64,000 bases of DNA from Arachis hypogaea (GCF_003086295.3 NC_092038.1:130971518-131035517), one strand, 5' to 3'. Numbered from the stretch's first letter, positions 1 through 11,473 are shown. The notes: a model not told the origin generated them from the sequence alone. Numbers and translations are program-made.

Positions 1-233
1 ATCTTTGAGACAGGAACACAGAGATATACGACATTGGCATAAGTCGATGGGTTATTATGGGTATATTCCAAATGTCATTAGAAAATTAACTTAAATCTAA
101 TTGGTTGATAAATATTTTTGAGATAATATTTTATTTTGTCTAACACAGTGTGAATAATTATCTAAAAATAAATATAATTAAATAATTATATAAAATATTT
201 TATACTATTAGTGGATCAAAATTAAATTTATAA
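1..233. other. AT-rich intergenic sequence
   Basis: No ORF, RNA gene or recognisable repeat boundary is visible here. It forms the left flank of the fold-back MITE that starts at 234. Confidence 0.5.
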
Positions 234-616
234 GGGTAAAGTATATTTTTGGTCCCTGAAGTTTGATAAAAGTTTTAAAGATATCTCTAAGTTTTATTTT
301 GTTCCAAAGTTTTATTTTGTTTCAATTTTGTCCCAAAAGTTTTCAATTTGTATCAAATATATTCATGACGGTTAATTTTTCAAAAAATTTATGACCAATT
401 CAATAATAATTTCTTAAGAACAACCCTCAACACAAATAAATCAAGCATAATTTTCATACATTATTATTAGATTAGTCTTAAATTTTTTGAAAATTTAACC
501 GTCGAGGGTATATTTGATGCAAATCGAAAACTTTTGGGACAAAATTGAAATAAAATAAAACTTAAGTATTTTCGAAACTTTTGCCAAATTTCAAGAATAA
601 AAAGTATACTTTACCC
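234..616. mobile_element. Fold-back MITE with long terminal inverted repeats
   Basis: The left end starts GGGTAAAGTATA and the right end finishes TATACTTTACCC. Inverted similarity extends inward for well over 100 bp: the CAAAAGTTTT and AATTTTTTGAAAAT blocks reappear in reverse. It has no coding capacity. The superfamily is uncertain because a convincing target-site duplication is not obvious (AAATTTATAA against AAACTTCAAT). Such elements spread with transposase supplied in trans. Confidence 0.7.
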
Positions 617-1363
617 AAACTTCAATTAAAAAATTAAAAAATTCAAGGATGTTGATTTCAAGATATTTGCTTATATCTGATAAGACCTAAGATTAACAAT
701 TTGATAGCTCGAGCTTTACGCATTTTGCTTGCACCAAACATTAAACACCTTATACAAATTTTGTCGGCAGAACTAATTCTCTCCTTTAAATTTCTCAAAT
801 CCTATATTCCACTCATAGTACGTGATAATTTGAAAATTCTGCAACAATCAAACGATTTGTTTCGACTAGCGGCGTAAACAACATGCATACCATGTCCATG
901 TTTGATCACTTCTATGCTCCTGACCATAGCAAGTAGCAACTTAAACTGTCCGGCAAACTAGGGAAAATAAACAGCAGTTCTCAATGCCAACTGATATTAT
1001 AAACAATTGACACCTTCCGCCATTATTCTAGTAGTGAAATAAGTCGCCAATAGTCTCGGCATTTGAGGCACTCAATAACATCAAGGGCATGGTGGGAAAG
1101 AGATAAATACACAATACAGGAAGCTCTATTTTCATTAATTTACTCACAATTGCTTACAGTTACCTACAAGGCAATTCAATAACAGTGAGTAGCTATAGAG
1201 AAACTTCCAAAATATCATTCACAAATCACAAGCACCAGGATGCGGCCCAAATAATGCACATCCTTGGAATTTCTTTAGACACTTGTAATTTGTCAATCAA
1301 AATGACCCTACTCACTTATGCCCTAGTTTCACAAAATTTACTTCAGTTTCCTTAAAGAAAATG
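617..1363. other. Downstream flank and 3' UTR region of the nicastrin gene
   Basis: No ORF is supported. The part nearest 1363 should hold the 3' UTR and polyadenylation signals of the minus-strand nicastrin gene. I could not fix the cleavage site. Confidence 0.4.
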
Positions 1364-4300
1364 TCAGTCCCTCTTCATAGCTTTGGTGATTAAAGCTCTT
1401 GAGAATGCTACCCCGAGGTATGACAGGATTGTCAGAGCAATACCCCCAAACAGAACAATGCGGTCGTAAGCAGCATTTTGGACAGTGTAGACCCGCATAC
1501 CTATCGAATTCCAGTTGCTTTCTGTCCAGATAGGATCCACAATCCCCATGATGTCAGAGGAATTTGAGGGCAAAACATTCCAAACACCCGATTCATATTT
1601 TAACCGTGTTGAATACGCTGGAACGTACCTGCAAAGGATCAACCATATACATTTGTATTTGAAAATGAGATTATCAAACAAAATATCTACTTGAACATTA
1701 AGGATAAAGTTACAGTGCACCAGGTTTGCTATTCCCTGCCTGGACACTACTGTCTACTGCCACAATTCACATAAGAAATAAATGGCACATCTTAACCTAC
1801 AATGTATGACAATTGAGAAGTAAATTTGCTGCCCGCAAAATGTACATCACACGAGCACATTAACATGCCACCTAAGAAGAAAGAGAGAATACCTAGTTGT
1901 AGAGAGAATACAAACTCCCTTGCCATCTGTCTCTGCTTTAATGCAAACCTCATCTCTAATGCAGCCTTGTTGACAACCTGAGCTATTAATATGCTCCCTG
2001 GGGATTGACGTTATGTCAGCTAGAAAATTCCAGACGAACCTGGGAACATCATTAATGTATCCTGGATAAGGTGTAGATGAAGGTTCATCTACGATAACGC
2101 CAACATAATGGCTTGGACAAGTTGATGTGGGTGAAATATATTTATTCACCAATTCACAAGAAAGACCAGGATCACAGGCCAATAAGCAACCCATAAGTTG
2201 TTTGACAAGTGAGACATTTACATTTATAGAAGCCAAAACTGAATCTTCTACATCTTTAGAATCACTAGCAAGTATGTAAAGGGTCCGGGCAACAAGAGAA
2301 GCAGCAGCAACCACAGCTGACGAGTTCACATTCGCTGCATCAGTCATAGAAATGAGAACACGTGACAGGAAGGACAACTGCACAAGATTAGGATAATTTA
2401 AATAAGAATGATAAAATGATGCCAAGGGCATAGATTAGCTCACATAAATCATCAAGATGACTATGGTAGAACTTGTTGACGAAGACAGAGTCAAAATCTT
2501 CTAAGACAACACCAGAGATTGCTGAATTCTGGGGAGAAAAAAAGAAGAAAAGAAGATAATTTAATCAACACTTGTAAAGTTTTCAATGTCATTCAACATG
2601 GTACATTAATACAAGTCAATTTATTCCATTAGCCCAATACCAATTATCTTATTCAACACAGGGTATTTGCTGCAGCTTCACCTACTTAAAAGTTGCAGGT
2701 TTTCATAACCATTCAATTTAAGCATGTTATTGTTAGTGTGCCCTGATAGCATCCTGCACCATCAATTTGATGATAGAGTTTACACTGATTCATAGCCACC
2801 AAAGTGTGATGTTTAGATGCCTAATAATATTGTATATATGACTGTATCAAAATAAAGGCAATCTGTGTGCTATATGCTATACTACCAAATAAAGGCAATC
2901 TGTGTGCTATGTGCTATATGCTATATGCTATACATAAACAAACTGCTCAATTGACCATAACTGTCACTACAAGTAGAAGTGAGTTTTTGTTAAGACCTAT
3001 GTTTTTGAAAATCACAGCTCTTTCTGCAAATTAACTATATTTCATTGAACAAGGTGTTATTACCATTATCTATTTGGAGAGAGAATATTTTTTATTTTTT
3101 TTTCTGGCCATTTTATTTATTTATTTATTTTTTTTTTTGGGGGGGGGGTGGTCCAGCACCTCTTTTGAAAAGGTCATTAACGATGATGGAGGTATCCCTG
3201 GATTTGAGGCACTTGCAGATGCAACCTTTATGTTTTCAGATAGCAGCGACTCTTGTGCACGTTTCAAGGCAGTCATTGTCATATCAGTGGCAGCAGAACC
3301 CTGCAACAATGTGGAGTTAGCCATAATTTGGCAGGATCATCTATGGGGGGTGCACATACAGAAACAGTATAATATGCATGATATGTCACAAGAGTATGCA
3401 CATAGTTGACATGTCAGTTAACATCTCACCCCTTCTTTATGAGCAAAAAAGTTTTTAACACCTTCATTGTAACCCTTCCCAACAGAGCCAAGTTCAACGA
3501 CCTGTGACAAACAAATCAGAAAAGAATAGAATAGTTACTAGGAGAATCATATTAGAGGAGGCAGTTATGGGCAATCTAGCTAATAAATTCAATGCAGCAT
3601 GTTAGATGACTACCGTTTCAATTGATGAGTGAGTAAGGCCATGAACAGCATCTGAGTTTATCTCAAGTTCTACCAAAAATCTCCTACTTCCAAGGTAACC
3701 CCATGCTTCTCCAGTGAAAACTGCAAAAACAAGCTGCATCAAGTGAAAGAAACTGTCAGCAATAAAGTTTTGACAACTGGTTCTTGACTCGAGTACTAAT
3801 AAATGTTCTACCATATTAACATGAAAAGTAATTTTTTTTTTTTTAATAAAAGAAAGTTTCATTAAGGAATAGAGGGAACAATACAAAGGAGTGGAGGAAA
3901 GAATTTTCCCAAACCAAAAGAAATACAAAAAAAAGACTACAAACTTCAATGAGCTGCATCTTTCCAATCCCTCATCATATCTGAGAGGGAAAGTCCTCTG
4001 AAGAAAACCATACTTCACTCTCAAACAACAACTTTTACGGCAAATCTATAATTAAAAGTGCGTAGATTGCATTCTAGCCAAATGCTCCAAATAGTGGAAT
4101 ATATTGCACATTGCCTCAAAGATTTAGCCTCTTTTTTTCTCCTAAAACCTGAAAATCTATTCAAAAGAAACTGATCTAGTGATGCCGGGAACACCCAAGA
4201 TTCTCCAAACATGCCGAACAATGAACTCCACAAAGAATCAGTCATAGGGCAATGTAAAAACGAATTTGAGACCGTTTTTGAATGTCCCTAACACATTACA

Positions 4301-7300
4301 CACACATTTTGGGATATAGCCTAATGTGGTCTTCTGACTTGTAAATTGACATTGGTGTTAATTCTATTAAGCACAATAGTCCAAATAAAGGATTTGACTT
4401 TAGAGGGAGCTTTAGATTTCAATATTGGTTTATCAAGGAGAAAAGGTGCAATAATTGAAGATTGGGAGAGACTGAAAAATCATAAAAAGAGGTAAACTAA
4501 AAGGGGAAGTAGGTCCAACAATATTCAACCGCAAAATTACCACAAGAAACTGAGATGGATGATAGATAATTCTCTCATCGCAATAATAATTAGATTGGAT
4601 ATATTAGCCCATAAGAATAATTTTGCCCACAAAGAGAGAAGGAAAAGGAGAAAAAGAAATAAAGGAAATAAAGTCACATCTCAGAGACACCTAATAAATT
4701 TAAGTGACACAAAGTCAAGAAAATCAAACTATTTTAAAAAGGATAGTTCATCTTGTATGCACCTGTTTACTAAGGTCACCAAGACCATGCACATGAGAAA
4801 GTGCATCAACTGCTGCCAGCAATGCAATTAAACCCTGTGAAGTAGTCAGTAGTCACTATATTAGACAATAATTTGACATAGGAACTATACCTCATAAAGA
4901 AGTGTCAATATTGTTTGCTTAGGAATAAAGAAGGCAAGGTGGAGCAAATGCAACACAACACTAGCACTTACAGAAATAGGAGAGTCTGCACCAAGGCTTT
5001 TGTCCCGAAAAAATGAAGCAGAATCCATAGATGCTACTGCCAGTATAATGGGCTTCGACTGTTTTGAGGATGAAACATTGATTGGAGGAAGAGATGACCA
5101 GACACTGCCTTCCAAAAGTCCAAAAGTAAACAATGATAAGATTTTAACTCTGTTTATAACGAGATACAATGGATATTAATACTTTCTTTATCTAGCTTCG
5201 GGACAGAGTGTGAAATAGACATAACAATAGCCTTGTGGGAGTAATACATATCTACTCTCCCTAGAACCCACCAAATGGGAGCCTTGTGTACCAATCGCAA
5301 TTTTTTAGCTCAAGGACAACCCATTTCAACTATGAAAATATGATGCTTAATCTTTTGCATATTCATGATTCTATCATTCTGCCTTAGAGTGGATACGTAT
5401 TCACAGAGTCATTTCCATTCATACTTTTCTCCAATTGAAAGGAAATTAGGAAAATAGATAAATAATAACTATAAACTCACCATGTCGAACTATTGACCAT
5501 GAATCTAGGTTGCAAAATCACATCTAACATGAAGTTGAGTCGAGTACATAATTGTAGGGTGCTATGATCATACATATACATACTACTAGTCACAGTTAAA
5601 ATTTATACACAGATTTTACAAAGCATGATAGGATCTATGAAACTTCACCTGTATCCACCTAAAGGAAGGCAAGTTGCTTCTTTTAAACAAGACTTCGAAT
5701 CATGTGTTCCAGATTTTGTCGTCTAATCCAAGATAATCAGAAAACAAAGAATGTAAACATTTAAATATTATTCTCAATATCCCATAACACAACAATTCTT
5801 AACAAATAATGTGGATATACCTGCATCACCAGATCAAACTCAGCCACATTAGATGTATAAGCTCTTTTTTTGTTTTCATTCCTTATTACAAACTGCACAA
5901 AAAGGGGAGATCATTAATCTTCATCCTTTATACATACAAAATTCACATGTATGTTGTGTGGGGACTCTCTAACCCAACTTATATGTCACCAACATCCAAA
6001 TTTTACCCCACTAGGTGGATCAATTCACTTAGTAAGATTACCAATGACTACAAGAACCCCCCACTAACATGTTGAAATGTAATAAAGTGAGAATACTATG
6101 CCATACCTCTTCAATAGTCGCTGTGGCACTTTCTGTGAGTAAGAAAACAGGAAAATTGTAGTACTTCCACATAATACCAGAGCCCTGCCGATGAAGAACA
6201 AAACGAGCAAATAAAAAAAAATTTATCCTCGATAATAGATTGTGTTATCTGAAGATTAAATTAGCTATAGAAAAAATTGAACATTGAATTTTCTACACAT
6301 CATATTATTACAAGCTTCATATTTTAAGACTTAATTGGGTCACCATTCATGTCACCAAATTTCAATAATGAGCATCAACCAAAATTAAGTAATTTTTTAT
6401 AAACCAGAGCATCTCCATAATGCATAACTCATAATTTCAATTCTGTAAACAGTAATCAAATTACAATTGGAGAAAAGATATTAGCAGTAACAACAAGAGG
6501 AAAAGCAAAAGAACAAGTAATTGACAATACAGAATAATATCAGAATAAAATGTAAGGAAGAAAAAAAAATCATATCATACAATAGGGTTCCATTCATAGC
6601 TGAAATTATGGTAAGGAGCAAATTGAGCTTGTGGAAATTTTTGATCCGGAGAGAATCCTACACATGGCAAAAGAATGCTATTATAAGCAACCTTAAAAGC
6701 AACTCTTACTCCAGGTTTGTTCAAATGACAAGAAGCAAACAAATGTCAGTTACCCTTTAAGTTGTTCTGCACATCAGTTCTTGATTTGACCAGTACACCA
6801 GCAACTTTACTTGCAAAGCTTAAGTCATCTGATATTCTGAAAAGGAACACTCAAATTCAGAAAACAACCAGAATCTCCAAGCAAAGAAGTTCTAAAAAGA
6901 AAACGTTGAAATTCGATGTTGCTCCATAACTAATGTATGGTAAAATATGTATATACGTATACACCTGTTAAAGAGACTTGGAAAATCTTCAAATGAGACC
7001 AATATAGCAGAAGACTCTGACATCCCATCAACATTTTCGAATCCTATTATTGGAGCCAAAACCTTATCTCGCCCAGGATCTAAAAATACACATACATGAA
7101 ATTGAGTATTAGGCTTAACTTATCCACCGGTCAACACAACTTATAATTAAAATCTTACTGCCATAGAAGCTTAGGGAGTAACGGTGATGATAGTTGAAAA
7201 ATGCAAGAGAAGTTATAGGGGAAACACTGACTTGCACAACCAATTGGTCCAGAAAGATTAAGAAGGCGGACGCAAGGGTCTCCATCGATGACCTTGTACA

Positions 7301-7521
7301 TGGTGTTCTGAAGATCAGGAACCGACTCCATGGCGCTCGATTCCCCTGGCAGTCAGAAAAAATTGAACGCGATCCGTGAAAACACAAAAGATGAAATTGG
7401 TGTAAGCAGTACTGAGCAAGAATGGGATTGGGAGAGTACCGGAGAAGCAGAGGGGAAGATGAAATGCGAAGAAGAAGAAGAAGAGGAGGAAGTAGAAGAG
7501 AGGGAGAAAGGCTGGCGCCAT
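1364..7521 (-). CDS. NCSTN: Nicastrin, gamma-secretase subunit (16 exons)
   Basis: Nicastrin is the large glycosylated, single-pass membrane subunit of gamma-secretase (with presenilin, APH-1 and PEN-2) and takes part in substrate recognition in ER and endomembranes. Exons read on the minus strand: 7521-7440, 7345-7232, 7079-6965, 6836-6754, 6657-6581, 6184-6107, 5892-5821, 5722-5649, 5104-4972, 4834-4763, 3733-3614, 3501-3430, 3300-3160, 2528-2444, 2334-1893, 1628-1364. All junctions are GT/AG and keep the frame; the lengths sum to 2025 nt, giving 674 aa plus TGA. Residues 1-28 form a very hydrophobic signal peptide. The mature start has ESVPDL and PCVRLLNLSG, followed by VAEFDLVMQ, a Cys-rich ectodomain and a C-terminal membrane helix near 643-665 with a short basic tail. 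The length is normal for plant nicastrin. The start was chosen at MAPAF because an upstream in-frame ATG adds only a His-rich simple-repeat stretch. Exon calls are manual, without transcript support. Confidence 0.93.
2851..2933. repeat. Intronic duplicated 23-mer plus short GCTATAT repeats
   Basis: The block AATAAAGGCAATCTGTGTGC is followed by TAT and occurs twice, at 2851-2873 and 2888-2910, with iterated CTATATG units around and after it. It lies in intron 13 of nicastrin and looks like a local slippage duplication. Confidence 0.75.
3830..4300 (-). mobile_element. 5'-truncated LINE relic in nicastrin intron 10
   Basis: On the minus strand a decayed reading frame resembles the C-terminal zinc-binding (zf-RVT) end of plant LINE reverse transcriptases: FLHCP, then SLWSSLFGMFGESWVFP, then a WSIWLEC block. 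After a degenerate tail it ends in an A-run, seen as the T-run at about 3833-3844 on the plus strand. A 3' poly-A with 5' truncation is typical of target-primed insertion. The 5' limit is approximate and I found no clear target-site duplication. It explains why intron 10 is unusually long (about 1.03 kb). Confidence 0.7.
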
Positions 7522-7546
7522 GGGAGAACAGAGAACCCTAGTAGAG

Positions 7547-7594
7547 TGCGAGTGCGGGTGCGGGTGCGAGTGCAGGTGCAGGTGCAGGTGCAGG
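7547..7594. repeat. Hexanucleotide minisatellite in the nicastrin 5' leader
   Basis: GTGCGG, GTGCGA and GTGCAG units run head to tail for about eight copies just upstream of the chosen nicastrin start (ATG at 7521-7519). On the gene strand they would encode alternating His with Leu, Pro or Ser if translation began at the upstream in-frame ATG at 7638. Confidence 0.85.
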
Positions 7595-7649
7595 AGGGTG
7601 TCGCCTCTTGTCTGATCAGTTCTGCAACAGCAAGACACAGACTCTGATA

Positions 7650-8570
7650 GTGTGATTTCAGCGCTGTGGCTGCGTTATCAAGGTACCGTCTTTAATGTAC
7701 CCTGTAAAGTAGGGTGTTTGATGCACCTTCTTTTTCTCATGCTTAACACTTACCTAATATTAGTGTTTACTTTTTTAATCTCAATATGGAAGTATGGAAC
7801 AACTTTAATATTCGCAAATGGCAACTCATGGAATATCCATAGCTTATGAAAAAATTTGTCCGAAAGTATATTAGGTTGAGTTTAATTTTAACATACCCAT
7901 GGTATAAAATGTTGTATATTATTATTTAATTATATTTATTTTTTTAAATTATTGTTTATCTAATCAATATAAAAAATAATTATTTTTATTAGTGTATCGT
8001 TATATAATTAAACCTACGGGTAAAATTATTTTCTATTAAAAATTCATTAAAATTAAATTTTATTGAACATCACAATATAATATTTTGCATAACGAGAAGT
8101 CCAAAAAAAAAACATCTTTTTGTTAATAGTTTTTAAATTGCCTTTTAAGTATGGAAAATCAATTCTAGAAATCCTTTTAAATTTCAAATATTTATATAAT
8201 TATTTCTAATTTTTAATAAGAACTTTAAAAAAAATAATAGTCAGGGTAGTAATTATTAAAGTATTACTCTATTAATTATACATTCATTATTGGATTAGTC
8301 CAATACTACAATCCACTTATCCTGGTAATCTTGGTGTATACATTCCTTTGATCCATTATTCAATGTTTGGAGCAAAGGGAATTTCATAGAAGAAGTATGA
8401 TGTCAAACAAAAACAAATCAGAACAAGCTAGCTAGTAGTATGAGCATGGGGTTACACTTAGCTTCACAAGCTCTAGCCATTACAAAATAGTTACACAAAA
8501 CTCGCTCACAAGTCACAAGTCTCTGAGGATTCAAGCTAATCAAAAGCTATAAGCAAGTACTTAATTACAG
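7650..8570. other. AT-rich intergenic DNA upstream of nicastrin
   Basis: No supported gene is visible. The segment should contain the nicastrin promoter near its left end, but no convincing TATA box was identified. Confidence 0.4.
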
Positions 8571-8600
8571 TAATGGTCGCACATAAGACGACCCAGATCA

Positions 8601-8816
8601 TTAGATTTTGAGCATGAGTTGACTTTGTCGAAAATGCTTCTGTGCTGCTACATTAGCTGCAGTTGGAACATCACCTTCATCAGCTTCCAGAGTGTTCAAT
8701 AGGTTCTTCTTGCCCGAAGTAGCGGCAAATAGTTCAGCTATTGAATCCATTAACCACCCCAGGATTGGCACGCTTGAGCACAAGAGTTCCCCTAATCTCA
8801 TGTTCATCATCATCAT
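8601..8816 (-). CDS. Small hypothetical protein, 71 aa
   Basis: I do not recognise this protein. The ORF starts with four consecutive ATG codons and encodes a short hydrophobic stretch (ELLCSSVPILGWLMDSIAELF, about residues 9-29). A more polar part follows (GKKNLLNTLEADEGDVPTAA) with a basic, Gln-containing end. Support for a real gene: a TATA-like element (TATATAT) about 90 nt upstream on the same strand, and unremarkable codon composition in a region otherwise full of stops. Against it: 71 codons can arise by chance, and no splice partner or domain is visible. It stands alone, 1.1 kb from nicastrin and on the same strand. Confidence 0.4.
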   Translation of the reverse strand: MMMMNMRLGELLCSSVPILGWLMDSIAELFAATSGKKNLLNTLEADEGDVPTAANVAAQKHFRQSQLMLKI

Positions 8817-8900
8817 ATAATTGCTTCACATAGTTTATGTTAAGTGATCAAGATTCAATTCAAGTTTCTTAGTCAAAGGAAAATGTAGCAGTAGTGTCCC

Positions 8901-8910
8901 AAATATATAG
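8901..8910 (-). promoter_or_regulatory. Candidate TATA box for the 71-aa ORF
   Basis: The minus strand reads CTATATATTT, about 85-95 nt ahead of the first ATG at 8816. That spacing would give a 5' leader of roughly 55-65 nt. In AT-rich DNA such a motif is weak evidence alone. Confidence 0.35.
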
Positions 8911-8911
8911 T

Positions 8912-9540
8912 AGTGTGCCATATTTTCTTCTTTACCAAGTAAAAGTCTTCAGCGTGCTAAACAAGTAGAGACACGAAGAATCCGTGAGCTTTCTTGCAAC
9001 TTGTCAAACATCCTCAATTATTGAACTTTCTCTTACAATTCAGTGAAAATAATCCGAACTCGAAAGATGGTTTAAGGGTTAATTAGAGGATTGTCTAAAA
9101 CATAAATGACTTCAAACTAGGAACCAAATATTTTCTAGTTAAAATTAATCAATTTTTTTTAATTATCTTTCAATATTAATATATAAATATTTAGTGGATT
9201 GGAAATATCTAGCCTAATATCAATTTTATAATAATTATTGAATAAACTTGATTTAACGTGAAAAATTAACTTAGAAATAATGTTTTGAAAAAACTTACTG
9301 AAGCTAAAAATGGAATAGACGCAGAATCTTTTTCTTTACTATTGTTTTTATTCTTTAGGAATTTAATTTCAACGTCTATGATTTCTTTTATTTATTTCTA
9401 GACCTATTGACCTGTTGATCAGATAGATTATCAATTCTTCGCCCTCTTTCTTGGCTCGTTCGTCCTGCGAAGTGCCAACTGGCATTTTCTTTATTTATTT
9501 TTCTTCTTAAATTTCAAACCTTTTCGTGTTTCTATGATGA
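8912..9540. other. Intergenic sequence left of the viral insert
   Basis: Nothing recognisable apart from AT-rich DNA, ending in a run of TA dinucleotides (9541-9554) that marks the left edge of the viral insert. Confidence 0.45.
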
Positions 9541-9554
9541 TATATATATATATA
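9541..9554. repeat. (TA)7 at the left edge of the viral insert
   Basis: A TA run at this edge mirrors the much longer TA run (16962-17038) at the other edge, so the pararetrovirus sits inside a TA microsatellite. That is a recognised preference of plant endogenous pararetroviruses. Confidence 0.7.
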
Positions 9555-9560
9555 GGTGCA

Positions 9561-9608
9561 GTCTATGGTAGTTATGAATGTGCTGTCTATGGTAGTTATG
9601 AATGTGCT
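9561..9608. repeat. Two tandem copies of a 24-bp unit at the insert edge
   Basis: GTCTATGGTAGTTATGAATG plus TGCT occurs exactly twice, head to tail, immediately inside the left TA run. Confidence 0.9.
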
Positions 9609-9730
9609 GTGGCTACAATGATTATAGCCTTTTTTCTCATTAGAAAACTACACGTGGATAGGAGAAAGTAAAAGCGTATCACTAAAAGTGTATCACTAAA
9701 AGTGTTGCTTAAAATGTTACCTTTAATTTG

Positions 9731-9742
9731 GCTCTGATACCA
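9731..9742 (-). other. Primer-binding site for initiator Met-tRNA (viral)
   Basis: The minus strand reads TGGTATCAGAGC followed by C, the standard plant pararetrovirus and LTR-element site complementary to the 3' end of tRNA-iMet. It follows the small ORFs downstream of the movement-protein ORF, as in soymoviruses. The insert ends just beyond it, which suggests that linearisation happened at or near the minus-strand gap. Confidence 0.85.
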
Positions 9743-9832
9743 AATTTTTAACTTTGAATAATTTGAAAATTCTAAAGTATTGACCACAAATTTTTAACTT
9801 TGAATAATTTGAAAATTCTAAAGTATTGACCA
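9741..9832. repeat. 46-bp direct tandem duplication next to the viral primer-binding site
   Basis: The unit beginning CAAATTTTTAACTTTGAATA occupies 9741-9786 and again 9787-9832 without visible change. The first copy shares its first bases with the primer-binding site. It may be a by-product of reverse transcription or of integration repair. Confidence 0.9.
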
Positions 9833-9869
9833 TTTTTACTACTTTGGTTTATAATTTTTTAATCTTGTT

Positions 9870-10085
9870 TTAGTTTATAATATTCTTTTTTGCATGATTA
9901 CTGCATATAAAATCTTTTATCTGTTTGTCTTTTTCTTTAATATAATTTCTCAAATCCTCAATAACTTCTTTTATTTCTGCACTTTCTCTTGTTTCTAAAT
10001 ATCTGTTTAATTTTTCAATTTCATTCTCTATTTTTTCTTTCAGCAGCTTTAATTCTTTTAAGTCATAATATGGTTTTTCAGGCAT
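9870..10085 (-). CDS. Small viral ORF, 71 aa, coiled coil
   Basis: A charged, Glu/Lys/Leu-rich predicted coiled coil (LKLLKEKIENEIEKLNRYLE). It is the last of three compact ORFs between the movement-protein ORF and the primer-binding site; its ATG follows directly on the stop of the previous ORF. Soymoviruses have small ORFs of poorly known function in this area. Its length appears intact. Function is not assigned. Confidence 0.6.
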   Translation of the reverse strand: MPEKPYYDLKELKLLKEKIENEIEKLNRYLETRESAEIKEVIEDLRNYIKEKDKQIKDFICSNHAKKNIIN

Positions 10086-10277
10086 TTATAAATTTTTTAA
10101 GTTTAATTCCAACTTGTTTATATTTATTCTTATTTCTATCCTTTTTATTATAAGATCATCAATTTCAATCTGAAGATTATTTAATTTCCTTTTATACTCC
10201 TTTATTTTATTTTTTAATTTTCTCATCCTATTTCTTTTTATTTTATTTTCTGGTTTTTCAATCTTTTTATGCTTCAT
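10086..10277 (-). CDS. Small viral ORF, 63 aa, very basic
   Basis: A Lys/Arg-rich helix-forming protein (about one third basic residues) that overlaps the end of the preceding ORF by a few bases. That overlap suggests coupled or reinitiated translation from a polycistronic viral RNA. Its composition would suit nucleic-acid binding, but that is inference. No domain is recognised. Confidence 0.55.
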   Translation of the reverse strand: MKHKKIEKPENKIKRNRMRKLKNKIKEYKRKLNNLQIEIDDLIIKRIEIRININKLELNLKNL

Positions 10278-10512
10278 TATTTAAAATTTCCGCAAACTCT
10301 ATCATTGATTCATCACTATTTTCTAGAGATTCTATTAATTTTTCTAACTCTTCAACTTCTCTTTTCAACTTGTCATAGATTATTTTTAGGGCTTCAAATG
10401 CTCTTTGATTTATTTCAGAAAACTGTAAATAATTCAAACGATTTTCTCTTTCAAAGAGCTCTTGTTTCTTGTCTTGATAAGTTACATATATTTCTTCTTT
10501 ATTTATTGTCAT
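10267..10512 (-). CDS. Small viral ORF, 81 aa
   Basis: This acidic, helical ORF starts about 10 nt after the movement-protein ORF stop. Heptad-like Leu/Ile spacing in the second half suggests a coiled coil. Its position corresponds to the small ORF that follows the movement-protein ORF in soymoviruses. It is uninterrupted. Confidence 0.6.
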   Translation of the reverse strand: MTINKEEIYVTYQDKKQELFERENRLNYLQFSEINQRAFEALKIIYDKLKREVEELEKLIESLENSDESMIEFAEILNNEA

Positions 10513-10522
10513 AGTTTAGTAT

Positions 10523-11425
10523 TTAGGTCTCATTTAATTTTTCGACCTTTTTTGTTAGTTCTTTTATTTCAGAACTTTCTTCTTTAATTTTTAACTTAGA
10601 TAAACTTAAAGGGCTATTAATTTTAGATTCTCTTATTTGAAAATTCGATGAAACTAATTTTCCTGATGGTTCTTTTAGTAATAGAACTGGGTTTTCAATA
10701 GCTTTATATTTTGGTATTTCTGTTTTTACAATTTTCTGAAATAATTCATCCACATAAATCCTTTCTCTGTTTTTAAATATTATACTATGATGGCTATTTG
10801 TTAAAGCGTAATTTATTGCATATGTAATTGAAAATGGTTCATCATCTTGTTCCATTAGATTCTTTCTGTGAAATTTATAAGCTAAACTTATAGATCTTCC
10901 AAGATTTTCAGTTCATAAAGGTATAGCGTATCCAAGATGGGCATTGAATTTAACATTTACGTTTGCCAAGTTCCCATGAACAATTCCAATTATTTGATCT
11001 ATTGGGTCATCAGTAATTCTTTTGTCACAGATTGCTAAGCTTATTGGTGAATTAATTCCTTTCATATATGTAGATTTGATTAAGACTTGTATAGTACTAA
11101 TATGGATCCATCCAATTTTAGATCTTTTTTGTTGATCCTTAATTTTCTCAATCTGTTTACTCAAGTCTTCATCATTTATCAAAGCTATTTCAAGTTCTCC
11201 ATTGGCGGATTTTATTTTTATAGGGGCTTCAAGTTGAATTTTTCCATAGTATATTATATTTTTTTTATTAAAAACTTCTTTTAAAAGATTTTGTTTATTA
11301 AAATTTTCATTTGATTTGAGATTTAATTCTGTTTTTAGAACAGCCTGTTTTTCATTATCTAATAAAGCAGACAATCTATAATAATCAGATTCTTCCGTTA
11401 ATTCTAAACTTTCTAAATAATTCAT
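10523..11425 (-). pseudogene. Viral movement protein ORF (30K family), interrupted
   Basis: Movement proteins line plasmodesmata and let caulimoviruses pass between cells. The N-terminal part ends with the family's conserved block around GIVHGNL and FNAHLGYAIPL (about residues 148-170), preceded by a SPISLAICDKRI segment. An in-frame TGA at 10915-10913 splits the 301-codon frame after residue 170; the remaining part continues in the same frame to 10523, with the Ser/His-rich YALTNSHH segment and a coiled-coil tail. The full span (about 300 codons) is normal for a soymovirus movement protein. It is the first large ORF after the promoter and leader. Confidence 0.85.
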
Positions 11426-11473
11426 AACTAAGAGATTAGGATAAAGGCGTACCTTTCTGGAGAAAAAACTTCC

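Noticed and set aside
2335..2373. Upstream splice acceptor for nicastrin exon 15 (after TTGTGCAG near 2374)
   Set aside because: It keeps the frame but adds residues not expected in the family; the acceptor TGATGCAG before 2334 gives the conserved LSNVNSS junction.
3045..3409. Two plus-strand ORFs of 91 and 111 codons
   Set aside because: They overlap nicastrin exon 13 on the opposite strand and a T/G homopolymer; composition is low complexity.
5809..6075. Plus-strand 88-codon ORF in nicastrin introns
   Set aside because: It overlaps exons 6 and 7 regions on the opposite strand and has no homology signal.
7330..7647. Glu-rich ORF of 105 codons on the plus strand
   Set aside because: It is the complement of the nicastrin signal-peptide exon and the minisatellite; the minus-strand splice model explains the sequence fully.
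9731..9742. Primer-binding site read as an LTR retrotransposon
   Set aside because: No LTR flanks it, and it sits at the expected place on the pararetrovirus map.
10269..10514. Plus-strand 81-codon hydrophobic ORF
   Set aside because: Exact shadow of the small viral ORF on the minus strand.
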